Shown here one piece after another: positions 14,080 through 23,172 of a stretch of 28,074 bases of DNA. This DNA is from an uncultured Prevotella sp. (GTDB lineage Bacteria > Bacteroidota > Bacteroidia > Bacteroidales > Bacteroidaceae): positions 1 through 28,074 of the forward strand of contig UQWP01000047.1 of assembly GCA_900544825.1 (NCBI GenBank). The letters run 5' to 3'. A program made the translations under genes and the position numbers. Under the pieces are notes generated by a model that saw nothing but the letters and a program-made list of their open reading frames with translations, had not been told where the DNA came from and searched no databases. Position 1 is the first letter of the stretch. Each line of letters begins with the position of its first letter.

Positions 14080-15930
14080 ATGGTGGATTACAATCTTGAT
14101 AAGCGTAAGTATGTGATTAGTGGTGTGGCTATAGCAATTGTAGTCATATACACCATTCGTCTCTTTACGCTTCAGATTATGAGCGAGGATTATAAGAAGA
14201 ATGCCGATTCCAATGCCTTCCTGAAGCAGATAGAGTTCCCTTCGCGTGGCGCTATCTACGATAGAAACGGCAAGCTGATGGTGTATAATTCGCCTTCCTA
14301 TGATATCATGGTGGTGATGAAGGAGCAGGAGGGACGTCTGGATACGATGGACTTCTGCAACTCCCTGGGCATTACCAAGGAGGCTTTCGAAAAGCGAATG
14401 GAGACCATTAAGGACAGAAGCAAGAATCCCGGATATTCGCGATATACCCAGCAACTCTTCATGAGTCAGCTTTCAGACAAGGACTTCAGCGTCTTCCAGG
14501 AGAAGCTGTTCCGTTTCCCGGGCTTCTATGTGCAGAAGCGAAGCGTGAGAGAATATGCCTATCCATACGCTGCCCATGTACTGGGAGATGTGGGTGAGGT
14601 TTCGCCAAGTGATATAGAGGAGGATGACTACTATCAGCCAGGTGACTATATCGGTAAGCTGGGACTGGAGAAGCACTACGAGAAGGAGCTCCGAGGAACC
14701 AAGGGCGTGAAGATTCTGCTTCGCGATGCCCGCGGAAGAATACAGGGAAGCTATCAGAACGGAAAGCTCGACCAGCGACCTGTTGCCGGCAAGGACCTGA
14801 CGCTGGGTATCGATGTCAACCTCCAGGCTCTGGGCGAAAGACTGCTGCAGGGCAAGATTGGAAGTATCGTTGCCATTGACCCAAGAGACGGATCGGTGCT
14901 GGCGATGGTTTCATCTCCTACCTATGATCCGCGCCGACTGGTGGGCAAGAATAGAGGAAAGATGCACAAGTGGCTGTCGCAGAATCCTTGGAAACCGCTC
15001 CTGAACCGTAGTATCATGGGACAGTATCCTCCGGGTTCTACCTTCAAGACCTCCCAGGCGCTGACCTATCTTACCGAGGGAATCATTACTCCGGGCACAG
15101 CCTTCCCATGTAATCATGGTTTCTCCTATAAGGGTCTGCATGTGGGATGTCATGGTCACCCGTCGCCTATTGCGCTGGTGGATGCCATCAGTACTTCCTG
15201 CAACGGCTACTTCTGCTGGGGACTTTATTATATGATAGGCAACAAGAAAAAGTATGGTTCGGTGCAGGAGGCGATGACCGTATGGAAAGACTATATGGTG
15301 AGTATGGGATTCGGCTATAAGCTGGGCATCGATCTGCCAGGCGAGAAGAGAGGTCTGATTCCAAATGCACAGTTCTATGACAAGGCCTACAAGGGATCCT
15401 GGAACGGACTAACCGTCATCAGTATTTCTATCGGACAGGGAGAGGTGAACCTCACTCCTCTGCAGATTGCCAATTTGGGAGCCACCATCGCCAATCGAGG
15501 CTATTACTATGTGCCTCATGTAGTGCGCAAGGTGCAGGGCGAACCGCTCGATACGCTTTATACCCGCCGTCATTACACCAAGGCTTCGAAGCGAGCCTAT
15601 GACTATGTGGTGGCTGGTATGAGAAGTTCGGCACTGAAGGGTACCTGTAAGATGCTCTCCCGTTACGACTTCGAGGCTTGCGGCAAGACCGGTACGGCTC
15701 AGAACCGTGGTCACGACCACTCTGTATTCATGGGCTTTGCTCCGATGAACAATCCGAGAATCGCCATCGCCGTGTATGTGGAGAATGGTGGATGGGGTGC
15801 CGACTACGGTGTGCCTATCGGAGGTTTGATGATGGAGCAGTATCTGAAAGGCAAGCTTTCTCCTGCTTCAGAAAGTCAGGCTGCCCAGATGCAGGCTCGC
15901 AGAATCGCCTACGGTTCCAGCAGCAGATAA
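14080..15930 (+). CDS. mrdA: Penicillin-binding protein 2, elongasome transpeptidase
   Basis: PBP2 cross-links new glycan strands made by RodA during side-wall growth. The 616 residues comprise a membrane anchor (about 11-32), the pedestal domain with RGAIYDRNG (56-64) and LGLEKHYEKELRG, and the class B transpeptidase domain. All three active-site motifs are visible: STFK with Ser320 and Lys323, SCN at 373-375, and KTG at 536-538. The stretch GQYPPGSTFK (314-323) is the classic nucleophile context. It begins 63 nt after mreD and ends 36 nt before rodA, matching the partnership of the two proteins. Confidence 0.96.
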   Translation: MVDYNLDKRKYVISGVAIAIVVIYTIRLFTLQIMSEDYKKNADSNAFLKQIEFPSRGAIYDRNGKLMVYNSPSYDIMVVMKEQEGRLDTMDFCNSLGITKEAFEKRMETIKDRSKNPGYSRYTQQLFMSQLSDKDFSVFQEKLFRFPGFYVQKRSVREYAYPYAAHVLGDVGEVSPSDIEEDDYYQPGDYIGKLGLEKHYEKELRGTKGVKILLRDARGRIQGSYQNGKLDQRPVAGKDLTLGIDVNLQALGERLLQGKIGSIVAIDPRDGSVLAMVSSPTYDPRRLVGKNRGKMHKWLSQNPWKPLLNRSIMGQYPPGSTFKTSQALTYLTEGIITPGTAFPCNHGFSYKGLHVGCHGHPSPIALVDAISTSCNGYFCWGLYYMIGNKKKYGSVQEAMTVWKDYMVSMGFGYKLGIDLPGEKRGLIPNAQFYDKAYKGSWNGLTVISISIGQGEVNLTPLQIANLGATIANRGYYYVPHVVRKVQGEPLDTLYTRRHYTKASKRAYDYVVAGMRSSALKGTCKMLSRYDFEACGKTGTAQNRGHDHSVFMGFAPMNNPRIAIAVYVENGGWGADYGVPIGGLMMEQYLKGKLSPASESQAAQMQARRIAYGSSSR

Positions 15931-15966
15931 TATACTGAAGTTTCAAATTATTGAACAATAAAAACA

Positions 15967-17439
15967 ATGGCTCAATCAGATAATAAACAACCAGCTGGTA
16001 TTCTCCGTTCGCTCGACTGGTGGACCATCGGCATCTATCTGGCATTGCTCTGCTTCGGCTGGATCAGTGTCTGCGGTGCCAGCTATACCTATGGCGACAA
16101 TGATATCTTCAGTCTGGGTGCCCGTTCGGGTATGCAGATTATATGGATAGGTACCTCCATAGCGCTGGGCTTCGTCATCCTGATGATGGACGACCGGTTT
16201 TTCGATACCTTCGCCTACGTGATCTATGCCGTGCTGATATTGCTGCTTTTTGCCACGATATTCAATCCGCATAGCATCAAGGGTTCGCACTCCTGGCTGG
16301 TGCTGGGACCGCTGCGACTGCAGCCTGCCGAGTTCGGTAAGTTTGCTACGGCGCTGGCTGTGGCGAAGTTTATGTGCAGCTATGGATTCAATATCCACAA
16401 AATGAAGCATTTCATGGCGGCTGTGGGCATCATCATTCTGCCTATGATATGTATCGTGGGACAGCGCGAGACGGGTTCGGCATTGGTTTATTCTGCCTTC
16501 TTCCTGATGCTTTACCGCGAGGGAATGCCGGGTGCCATCCTCTTTACCGGAGTCTCGATGGTGGTTTACTTTGTGGTGGGTATCAAGTACGAGAACGTGA
16601 TGATGTGGGATACCTACACCTCAGTGGGAAAGTTCATAGTGCTGCTGCTGGTGCAGATCTTCACGGCAGGACTGGTGAACAGCTATACGGGCAACAGGAA
16701 GCATGCTCTCATCATCCTAAGCTACTCGGTGGGCATCACGCTCATCTTTGCGCTCTTCTCTACCTACATCATTCCGTTTGATATCGTATGGGTGCAGCTG
16801 CTGCTCTGTGCGGTGATGATTGGATTTCTGGTGTATCACGGTTTGAGAACCCGCTTCCGCAACTATTTCCTGATTTCGATTTTCGCAATGGGAAGTATTG
16901 CCTTTTTCTACAGTGCCGATTACGTGCTGAACAACGTGATGGAACCTCACCAGCGAGTGCGTATCAACGTGCTGCTGGGATTGGATGAAGACCTGGCGGG
17001 TGCCGGATATAATGTGCATCAGAGTGAGATAGCCATCGGTTCGGGTGGCTTGCAGGGAAAGGGATTCCTGAACGGAACCCAGACCAAGCTGAAGTTCGTG
17101 CCTGAGCAGGATACCGACTTCATCTTCTGTACAGTAGGAGAGGAGGAAGGATTCCTGGGTTCGGCAGGCGTATTGCTGCTCTTCCTGATGTTGATATTGA
17201 GGTTGATACATCTGGCGGAGCGACAACCTTTCAAGTTCGGACGAATATACGGCTACTGTGTGCTCTCGGTATTCCTGTTCCACCTATTTATTAATGTAGG
17301 AATGGTGCTGGGACTGACGCCGGTAATCGGTATTCCGCTTCCATTCTTCAGTTATGGAGGTAGTTCGCTTTGGGGCTTTACCATCCTGCTCTTCATCTTC
17401 CTGCGTATTGATGCCGGAAGAAATCTGGTAAGAAGCTAG
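15967..17439 (+). CDS. rodA: Peptidoglycan polymerase RodA (SEDS family)
   Basis: RodA polymerises lipid II into glycan strands and forms a complex with PBP2. The 490-residue, multi-helix protein carries SEDS hallmarks: SHSWLVLGPLRLQPAEFGKF, the QRETGSALVY segment that includes the conserved acidic position, and the C-terminal TPVIGIPLPFFSYGGSSLWG. It is longer than the Escherichia coli enzyme (370 residues) because of additional hydrophobic sequence in the middle (about 175-290), as seen in other Bacteroidota. It is the last gene of the rightward operon, closed by a bidirectional terminator at 17497-17532. Confidence 0.95.
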   Translation: MAQSDNKQPAGILRSLDWWTIGIYLALLCFGWISVCGASYTYGDNDIFSLGARSGMQIIWIGTSIALGFVILMMDDRFFDTFAYVIYAVLILLLFATIFNPHSIKGSHSWLVLGPLRLQPAEFGKFATALAVAKFMCSYGFNIHKMKHFMAAVGIIILPMICIVGQRETGSALVYSAFFLMLYREGMPGAILFTGVSMVVYFVVGIKYENVMMWDTYTSVGKFIVLLLVQIFTAGLVNSYTGNRKHALIILSYSVGITLIFALFSTYIIPFDIVWVQLLLCAVMIGFLVYHGLRTRFRNYFLISIFAMGSIAFFYSADYVLNNVMEPHQRVRINVLLGLDEDLAGAGYNVHQSEIAIGSGGLQGKGFLNGTQTKLKFVPEQDTDFIFCTVGEEEGFLGSAGVLLLFLMLILRLIHLAERQPFKFGRIYGYCVLSVFLFHLFINVGMVLGLTPVIGIPLPFFSYGGSSLWGFTILLFIFLRIDAGRNLVRS

Positions 17440-17496
17440 ATCTTGCAGCATAAGAAGCAGGATATTCCATATTGGAAGCAGATTTTACAGCATAAA

Positions 17497-17532
17497 AAAA
17501 TGACCAGTGAGATACGTCTCATTGGTCATTTT
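17497..17532. terminator. Bidirectional terminator between rodA and gldH
   Basis: AAAATGACCAGTGAGA (17497-17512) pairs with TCTCATTGGTCATTTT (17517-17532) around TACG, with one G/T wobble. Runs of A on the left and T on the right make it work on both strands. It serves the convergent rodA and gldH transcripts and overlaps the end of gldH at 17519. Confidence 0.85.
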
Positions 17533-18001
17533 TTGTTATTTTCACTCCGATGTCGCTTACACCCGGAAGAATTTCTCGCTTCATATCGTGGCGGATGGCG
17601 ATATGGATGGAATCGCCTCTGTTTATCTTATAGATATTGATAGGGAAGTTGTACTGATAGTAGCTGATGCCCTGTCCCTTGTTCTCACCACGCTGGTTGA
17701 TGAGCTGGCAGAGTACGGTATCAGTCCTCTCGATACGCTGACCCTTGTTGGCAGGGTAGATGGTCTGGTTCACGATGAGTGTCAAAGCCGTAAACGGATA
17801 GGCACCCGTGGTTCTCAGACCCAGACTCTGCCGGTAATAGCCGGTGACAGCCATTGGAGGGATTTCGAACGATAGGGTATCGTTCTTCTCCCATCCTGCA
17901 ATCGGCGTGTGGGCATATTCATCATATACCTTGGCATGATTGCAAGCGCTGAAGGCTATGGTTGTCACCAGTATGAAAACGAAATGAATCAGTCTTTTCA
18001 T
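17519..18001 (-). CDS. gldH: Gliding motility-type lipoprotein GldH
   Basis: The 160-residue protein starts with a lipoprotein signal, MKRLIHFVFILVTTIAFSAC, placing Cys20 at the lipobox. The mature part matches GldH: VYDEYAHTPIAGWEKNDTLS near the start, MAVTGYYRQSLGLRTTGAYP, and a beta-rich end with YKINRGDSIHIAIRHDMKRE. GldH is required for gliding in Flavobacterium. In non-gliding Bacteroidales it persists beside ricT-like and holB genes, so its role there is probably in the envelope and not motility; that is inference. Its ATG is only two bases past the stop of the PSP1 gene, so the two are cotranscribed. Confidence 0.88.
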   Translation of the reverse strand: MKRLIHFVFILVTTIAFSACNHAKVYDEYAHTPIAGWEKNDTLSFEIPPMAVTGYYRQSLGLRTTGAYPFTALTLIVNQTIYPANKGQRIERTDTVLCQLINQRGENKGQGISYYQYNFPINIYKINRGDSIHIAIRHDMKREILPGVSDIGVKITKNDQ

Positions 18002-18003
18002 TT

Positions 18004-19329
18004 TTACTTCTTGTCCTCCTGTGGCTTGTTATTTTCGCCCTGCTGAGGCTTGTTGTTGTTTGCCTGCTGAGGCTTGTTGTTTTCGCCCTGCTGAGGCTTG
18101 TTGTTGTTTGCCTGCTGAGGCTTGTTATTATTGCCTTGCTGAGGTCTGTTTCCCTGCTGGCGAGGTCCCTTGTTTCTATTATCCCTGTTGCGGTTATTGC
18201 CGTTTGGCTGGCGGTTCTCGCTCTTTTCAGGGCGGTTCGCATTACGGTTCTTGTTCTTCTTCTTTTTCTTCGCCTTGTCGAATCGGCTGAGATCAGATTC
18301 ATTGAGCAGGTCGATGCTCTTGGAAGTTTCCTTCACCTTGCCGTTCTCCATCAGGCTGAGCGGTTTCTCTCCCTGCTTGTTCATCTCGATGATTTCCTTG
18401 GCACGTTCTGCGGTGATGGTCTCCAGGTTTGAAGCCAGGTTCTTGTCAGAAGAGTAGGTGATGAGTCCGGCAAGGATATCTACCTTGAACTGATGGAACT
18501 CGCCGTCGGCAGTCTGAAGCACGGCATCCTTAGGTGGCATCTTTCGGCTTGCCTCCACATAGTTATCTACCTCGTAGTTGAGGCAGCACTTCAGTTTGGC
18601 GCACATACCTGCCAGCTTCTGAGGGTTGAGCGAGATGTCCTGGTAGCGTGCAGCATTGGTGCTCACACTTACGAAGTTCTTCATCCAGGTAGCGCAGCAG
18701 AGTTCTCTGCCGCAAGGACCGGTACCGCCGATACGACCAGCCTCCTGACGTGCACCAATCTGCTTCATCTCGATACGGACATGGAAGGTATCGGCAAGCA
18801 CCTTGATGAGCTGGCGGAAATCCACACGCTCATCAGCGATATAGTAGAAGATAGCCTTGTTGCCATCACCCTGATACTCCACGTCTCCGATTTTCATATT
18901 CAAGCCCAGGTCTTTGGCTATCTGACGGCTCTGGATCATGGTATCGTGTTCGCGGCTCTTGGCTTCCTTTGCCTTGTCGAGGTCCACCTGCTTGGCAAGT
19001 CGGTAGATGCGCTTGATGTCATCATGCGACTTGAGATTTGCCTTCTTGATCTGCAGTTTTACCAGTCGGCCGGTTAATGTAACTACACCCACGTCGTGAC
19101 CCGGGTTAGCCTCTACAGCCACGATATCGACTTTCTTGAGGTCGAGGTTGTTAACATTATGATAATATCCCTTTCGGGTATTTTTAAATTGCACTTCCAC
19201 CAGGTCGGTGCTCTCAGCGTTTCCTGGCACGTCGGCTAGCCAGTCGTATGTGTTGAGCTGTCGGTCCTGACGACCCACAGCCTTGCAGCATAGACCTCTA
19301 TCGCAGCCATTCCACATTCTGAATTTCAT
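18004..19329 (-). CDS. PSP1 / RicT-like (YaaT) protein with repeat tail
   Basis: The PSP1 domain protein shows LNTYDWLADVPGNAE, EVQFKNTRKGYY, VAVEANPGHDVGVVTLTGRL and the paired cysteine motifs PCGRELCC and CAKLKCCLNYE. In Bacillus, RicT (YaaT) binds iron-sulfur clusters through such cysteines and works with RNase Y in mRNA maturation; the Bacteroidota role is not settled. I prefer the ATG at 19329 (MKFRMWNGCDRG); a GTG at 19344 in the same frame would add five residues, and neither has a clear Shine-Dalgarno. The last 90 or so residues are basic then Asn/Pro/Gln-rich, ending in 8-residue repeats of the type ANNNKPQQ. This tail is probably disordered and could bind RNA. It sits between holB and gldH. 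Confidence 0.88.
   Translation of the reverse strand: MKFRMWNGCDRGLCCKAVGRQDRQLNTYDWLADVPGNAESTDLVEVQFKNTRKGYYHNVNNLDLKKVDIVAVEANPGHDVGVVTLTGRLVKLQIKKANLKSHDDIKRIYRLAKQVDLDKAKEAKSREHDTMIQSRQIAKDLGLNMKIGDVEYQGDGNKAIFYYIADERVDFRQLIKVLADTFHVRIEMKQIGARQEAGRIGGTGPCGRELCCATWMKNFVSVSTNAARYQDISLNPQKLAGMCAKLKCCLNYEVDNYVEASRKMPPKDAVLQTADGEFHQFKVDILAGLITYSSDKNLASNLETITAERAKEIIEMNKQGEKPLSLMENGKVKETSKSIDLLNESDLSRFDKAKKKKKNKNRNANRPEKSENRQPNGNNRNRDNRNKGPRQQGNRPQQGNNNKPQQANNNKPQQGENNKPQQANNNKPQQGENNKPQEDKK
18015..18134. repeat. 24-nt coding tandem repeat (minisatellite)
   Basis: About five 24-nt units encode GNNNKPQQ, ANNNKPQQ, GENNKPQQ, ANNNKPQQ and GENNKPQE. Units at 18039-18062 and 18087-18110 are identical, and the alternation gives a 48-nt higher-order period. 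The length is a multiple of three, so gain or loss of units would keep the PSP1 frame. Confidence 0.85.
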
Positions 19330-19407
19330 ATTTTTATAATCCACGATGTATTCTATTTATTTAATTGATGATTAATATATATATTGCCCTTTCGGGATGT
19401 ATTTCCT

Positions 19408-20520
19408 TTATTTTCTGATGAGCAGAACGATATTCTTCAGCGCCAGGTCGAAGAACACGATTTTTGGGTTGGCATTCTGGGCGATGAATCGCTTGCTTTC
19501 CTCGAAGAGATTGGAGATGTCGATGATGTTCGCCTCGTTGATGAATCGGGCGAAGTTCCTGGCGAAATTCTCCTCCTCCTGTGTCATATAACTGAGTTCC
19601 GGCTGGCGGAAATTATACATGAAACTCTCTCGCAGCATGTGCATGAAATAATCGAGCATTCGCTTCTGCTTCTCTCTTCCGAAGGTGGCAACCACCTCGC
19701 TCCACTTCTTCAGGTCATGGATGTTGCGCATATAGGAGAGGCGCATCAGCATGATGAACATATCCAGATGCTGGCGGTTTTCATTGCCAGAGTCCAGCTC
19801 CTCCAATGCATGGTTCCAGTTGCCGTTGGCAATTCGGGCGATTCGGTGGGCTGATTCTGCATCCAGCGCTCTTCGCTCTATGAGCGCTTTCTCCACCTCG
19901 GAAGTTTCAATTTTCTTCAGGTCGATACGCTGTGCACGGCTTCTGATGGTTTCGAGCAGGAGTTCCGGCTGCTCGCTTACCAGGAGGAAGAGGGTCTGAT
20001 GAGGCGGCTCTTCCAGCAGTTTCAATATCTTGTTGGCGCTCGTGAGGTTCATACGCTCCGGCAACCATATCAGACTGATCTTGTATCCGCCCTGACTCGA
20101 CATCATGCTCAGTTCTCTCGAAAGATTGTCGGTCTCATCGGCGGTGATGATTGCCTGCTTGTTGAAGTCGGCATCGGTCTTGCCCATGCGCTGCATCCAG
20201 TCGCTGATCAGTACATACGGACCTTCCTGAAGGAGCATCTCCCTCCATTCTTTCATAAAATCGAGACTTACGGGCGTATGGTCGCCGCTCATCTCGGATG
20301 TCTTGATGGTAGGGAAGGTGAAGTGCAGGTCGGGATGTTCCCATTTTCTCAGCATCGGGGAATCGCCCAGCAGATAGCTGGCAAAAGCCAGCGCCACAGC
20401 CAATTTTCCACAACCTTGTGGACCGCAGAACATCAGTGCATGAGGCACACGATTCTCCTGAACCATCTCCATCAGACGGTTCCATATATCTTGCTGACCT
20501 ATCACTTCACTATTTAACAT
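19408..20520 (-). CDS. holB: DNA polymerase III delta' subunit
   Basis: The delta' subunit is part of the clamp loader that places the beta clamp on DNA. The 370-residue protein begins VIGQQDIWNRLMEMVQENRV and has a degenerate P-loop, GPQGCGKLA (33-41), with Leu replacing the usual Thr/Ser. SRA (194-196) stands in place of SRC, and LEEPP is at 169-173. The zinc-binding cysteine cluster of many delta' and gamma/tau proteins is absent. These features fit an inactive-ATPase delta' subunit. The start is preceded by AAAGGAG, created where the heptad repeat ends. It is the second gene of the leftward metF-holB-PSP1-gldH set. Confidence 0.9.
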   Translation of the reverse strand: MLNSEVIGQQDIWNRLMEMVQENRVPHALMFCGPQGCGKLAVALAFASYLLGDSPMLRKWEHPDLHFTFPTIKTSEMSGDHTPVSLDFMKEWREMLLQEGPYVLISDWMQRMGKTDADFNKQAIITADETDNLSRELSMMSSQGGYKISLIWLPERMNLTSANKILKLLEEPPHQTLFLLVSEQPELLLETIRSRAQRIDLKKIETSEVEKALIERRALDAESAHRIARIANGNWNHALEELDSGNENRQHLDMFIMLMRLSYMRNIHDLKKWSEVVATFGREKQKRMLDYFMHMLRESFMYNFRQPELSYMTQEEENFARNFARFINEANIIDISNLFEESKRFIAQNANPKIVFFDLALKNIVLLIRK

Positions 20521-20528
20521 TGAACTCC

Positions 20529-20563
20529 TTTGAACTTTGAATTTTGAACTTTGAACTTTATGA
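20529..20563. repeat. Heptad-type repeat (TTCAAAG units), copy 1
   Basis: On the minus strand this is a 35-bp run of TTCAAAG-type heptamers ending just before the holB start. The identical 35 bases occur at 25552-25586, just before the PerM-family gene. Here the last AAAG runs into GAG, producing the holB ribosome-binding site. Confidence 0.85.
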
Positions 20564-20598
20564 TGAGTCGTCAGTGGCTAAAAGTCCTGGCGACTCAT
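20564..20598. terminator. Hairpin between metF and holB
   Basis: GAGTCGTCA (about 20565-20573) faces TGGCGACTC (about 20588-20596) with one G/T wobble and a loop of about 14 nt. T-rich sequence follows on the plus strand only, so on the metF (minus) strand it may be a partial terminator or a processing site. Confidence 0.45.
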
Positions 20599-20614
20599 TT
20601 CTTTTTCCTACTTT

Positions 20615-21571
20615 CTAAAATAGGATTTTTGCAATCTGTTTCACGCTATCCACCGCCGAAACGGTGAAGAAGTGGATATGATTGTATCCGTGATCGAAGA
20701 GATCTTTCACCTGGGCTGTCGTCCACTCGATACCGAGTGCCTTGGCATCTTCATCGCTCTTACACTTCAAAACCTCCTGCGCCAGTGCTTCTGGGATGTC
20801 GCAATGGAAGGTCTTTGGTACCATGGTAAGCTGACTCAGCTTGGCGAATGGCTTCAGCGCCGGAACGATAGGGATGGTGATGCCCATCTGGCGAGCCTTC
20901 TCTACGAAAGCATAGAATTTCTCGTTGTCATAGAAGAGCTGGGTGATGGCATAGTCAGCGCCCAACTGCTGCTTCTCGAGGAGATGCTGCATGTCCATCT
21001 CGAGATTGGGAGCCTCTTCGTGCTTCTCAGGATAGCAGGCTACGCCACAGCAGAATTTATCACCCGGATGCTTAATCGGGGTGCCGTCGAAGAAAAAACC
21101 GTCGTTAAACTGGTTTACTTGCTTCAGCAGGTCGGTGGCGTTGGTATGACCGTTTTCTGTTGGTGTAAACTGTCGGTCTTCCTTTGCCTTGTCGCCTCTC
21201 AGTACCAGGATATTGCTGATGCCCAGAAACTGGAGATCGAGCAATTCGTATTCGATGTCTTCCTTCGTGGCACCGCTACAGATGACGTGAGGGATGACAG
21301 GGATGTCGTACTTGTTCTGGATGGCGCCTGCGATGGCAACGGTGCCAGGGCGGCGACGCACACGCTGACGAGTGAGGAGACCGTTTTCCAGTTCCTTGTA
21401 AACATACTCGCTATGGTGTGTGGTAATGTTGATAAACCGTGGGTCGAAGTCCTTGAGGCTGTCGATGGTGCGGAAGAGAGCCGCAGTGCCATTACCCTTG
21501 AGAGGTGGCAAAACCTCGAAAGAGAAGCCTCTTTTGTCGCCCTTCTGATGTAAGAATTCTGCGATGTTCAT
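20615..21571 (-). CDS. metF: 5,10-methylenetetrahydrofolate reductase
   Basis: MetF is a cytosolic FAD enzyme that reduces methylene-THF to methyl-THF, the methyl donor for methionine synthesis. The 318-residue chain has the full TIM-barrel family layout: FSFEVLPP with Glu19, matching the catalytic glutamate of the Escherichia coli enzyme; FINITTHHSEY; IPHVICSGATKEDIEYEL; NILVLRGDK with Asp127, equivalent to the FAD-contacting aspartate; and ADYAITQLFYDNEKFYAFVE. A promoter-like TAAATTTG lies on the minus strand at 21606-21613, about 35 nt upstream of the start. Cotranscription with holB is possible across the 94-nt gap. Confidence 0.95.
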   Translation of the reverse strand: MNIAEFLHQKGDKRGFSFEVLPPLKGNGTAALFRTIDSLKDFDPRFINITTHHSEYVYKELENGLLTRQRVRRRPGTVAIAGAIQNKYDIPVIPHVICSGATKEDIEYELLDLQFLGISNILVLRGDKAKEDRQFTPTENGHTNATDLLKQVNQFNDGFFFDGTPIKHPGDKFCCGVACYPEKHEEAPNLEMDMQHLLEKQQLGADYAITQLFYDNEKFYAFVEKARQMGITIPIVPALKPFAKLSQLTMVPKTFHCDIPEALAQEVLKCKSDEDAKALGIEWTTAQVKDLFDHGYNHIHFFTVSAVDSVKQIAKILF

Positions 21572-21711
21572 ATTACGTAATATCTATGTTCTCTTATTTT
21601 GGTTGCAAATTTACAAAAAAAATAGGGGAAAAGTGCAGAATATGCGTATTATTTTAAAATAAACAGATAAAAAATTTAAAATAAACAAATAAAAAAATAA
21701 CCTAAAGTAAA

Positions 21712-23172
21712 ATGGAACAACAACAAAAGGGCTCTAAGGCCTATCTTTTCTCGATTGTGATGGTCGCCGTTTTGGGTGGCTTGCTTTTCGGTTACGATAC
21801 CGCTGTGATATCAGGTGCCGAGAAGGGTTTGCAGGCATTCTTCAAGGGTGCAGGTGATTTCGAATACACCGATGTGATGCACGGATTCACTTCTTCCAGT
21901 GCGCTGATCGGATGTATCATCGGTAGTTCGCTTTCTGGTCTTTTCGCCAGCAGGCTGGGTCGCAAGCGCTCGCTCATCTTTGCGGGTGTCTGCTTCTTCC
22001 TCTCTGCCTGGGGATCTATGGAACCGGAAACCTATCTCCTCCCTCAGGGACATGCCGACTGGACGCTGCTGGTAGTGTTCAATTTCTATCGTGTGCTGGG
22101 TGGTATCGGTGTAGGTATGGCTTCAGCCATCTGTCCGATGTATATCGGCGAAATCGCTCCGAGCAATGTGCGCGGTATGTTGGTGAGCTGCAATCAGTTT
22201 GCCATCATCTTCGGTCAGCTGGTGGTTTATTTCGTCAATTTCATCATTATGGGTTCCCATGCCAATCCTATCTATGATGCTGCGGGCGCCATCGCCAATA
22301 TGGTGGATGCGCAGTGGACCATCGAGACGGGCTGGAGATATATGTTTGGTAGCGAGATGGTTCCGGCAGGTCTGTTCACCTTCCTGATCTGCTTCGTACC
22401 AGAGACCCCTCGTTATCTCGTGATGATCGGACAGGATGAGAAGGCATACGGCGTGCTTGCCAAGATCAATGGTTCTGAGAAGGCACGTGAGATTATCCAC
22501 GATATCAAGAATACGGTGACCGTGAAGACCGAGAAGCTCTTCTCTTACGGTTTTATGTGTATCTTTGTGGGCGTGATGCTTTCTGTATTCCAGCAGGCTG
22601 TGGGTATCAATGCAGTGCTCTATTATGCGCCTCGTATCTTCCAGGATATGGGTATGGGCAATCCGATGGTTCAGACCGTCATCATGGGTGTTGTGAATAT
22701 CTCGTTTACGCTGGTAGCTGTCTTTACGGTAGAGAAGCTGGGCAGAAAGCCATTGCTTATCTTCGGTTCCATCGGCATGGCAGTAGGAGCCTTGGGCGTA
22801 GCCTTCACCTTTGGAAATGAAGCATTGAGTACGGTTACCATGCTGAGTATCATGGTTTATAGTGCCAGCTTTATGTTCTCATGGGGACCTATTGCCTGGG
22901 TGCTTATCGCCGAGCTTTTCCCGAATACCATCCGTGGTGCGGCTGTAGCGATTGCCGTAGCTTTCCAGTGGATATTCAACTTCATTGTCAGCTCTACCTT
23001 CGTTCCGATGTTCAATATGCACCTGACTCCGGGCGATGATTTCGGTCATTGGTTTACTTATGGTCTGTATGGTGCCATCTGTATCGTTGCAGCCATCTTC
23101 GTATGGAAGCTGGTACCGGAAACCAAAGGCAAGAGCTTGGAGGATATGAGCAAGCTCTGGAAGAAAGATTAG
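21712..23172 (+). CDS. Sugar/H+ symporter, MFS sugar porter family (XylE-like)
   Basis: The 486-residue inner-membrane protein has 12 predicted helices and all sugar-porter signatures: GGLLFGYDTAVISGA in helix 1, RLGRKRS in loop 2-3, YRVLGGIGVGMAS, PMYIGEIAP, PETPRYL after helix 6, QQAVGINAVLYYAPRIF in helix 7, VEKLGRKPLL, and PETKGKSLE at the end. QQAVGIN includes the sugar-binding glutamines. The length and the extended stretch between helices 5 and 6 resemble Escherichia coli XylE (491 residues). Xylose, glucose or arabinose are all possible substrates; the sequence does not decide. No catabolic gene is adjacent. The stop-codon region TGGAAGAAAGATTAG (23158-23172) is repeated 47 bp downstream (23205-23219). 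Confidence 0.93.
   Translation: MEQQQKGSKAYLFSIVMVAVLGGLLFGYDTAVISGAEKGLQAFFKGAGDFEYTDVMHGFTSSSALIGCIIGSSLSGLFASRLGRKRSLIFAGVCFFLSAWGSMEPETYLLPQGHADWTLLVVFNFYRVLGGIGVGMASAICPMYIGEIAPSNVRGMLVSCNQFAIIFGQLVVYFVNFIIMGSHANPIYDAAGAIANMVDAQWTIETGWRYMFGSEMVPAGLFTFLICFVPETPRYLVMIGQDEKAYGVLAKINGSEKAREIIHDIKNTVTVKTEKLFSYGFMCIFVGVMLSVFQQAVGINAVLYYAPRIFQDMGMGNPMVQTVIMGVVNISFTLVAVFTVEKLGRKPLLIFGSIGMAVGALGVAFTFGNEALSTVTMLSIMVYSASFMFSWGPIAWVLIAELFPNTIRGAAVAIAVAFQWIFNFIVSSTFVPMFNMHLTPGDDFGHWFTYGLYGAICIVAAIFVWKLVPETKGKSLEDMSKLWKKD

Noticed and set aside
12619..14454. A 611-codon leftward open frame opposite mreC, mreD and the start of mrdA
   Set aside because: It lies entirely antisense to three well-identified genes, has a His/Gln-rich low-complexity translation with no domain, and arises from codon bias on the opposite strand.
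18015..18134. Possible CRISPR array because of regularly spaced repeats
   Set aside because: The 24-nt units are contiguous with no unique spacers and encode an in-frame peptide repeat of the PSP1 gene.
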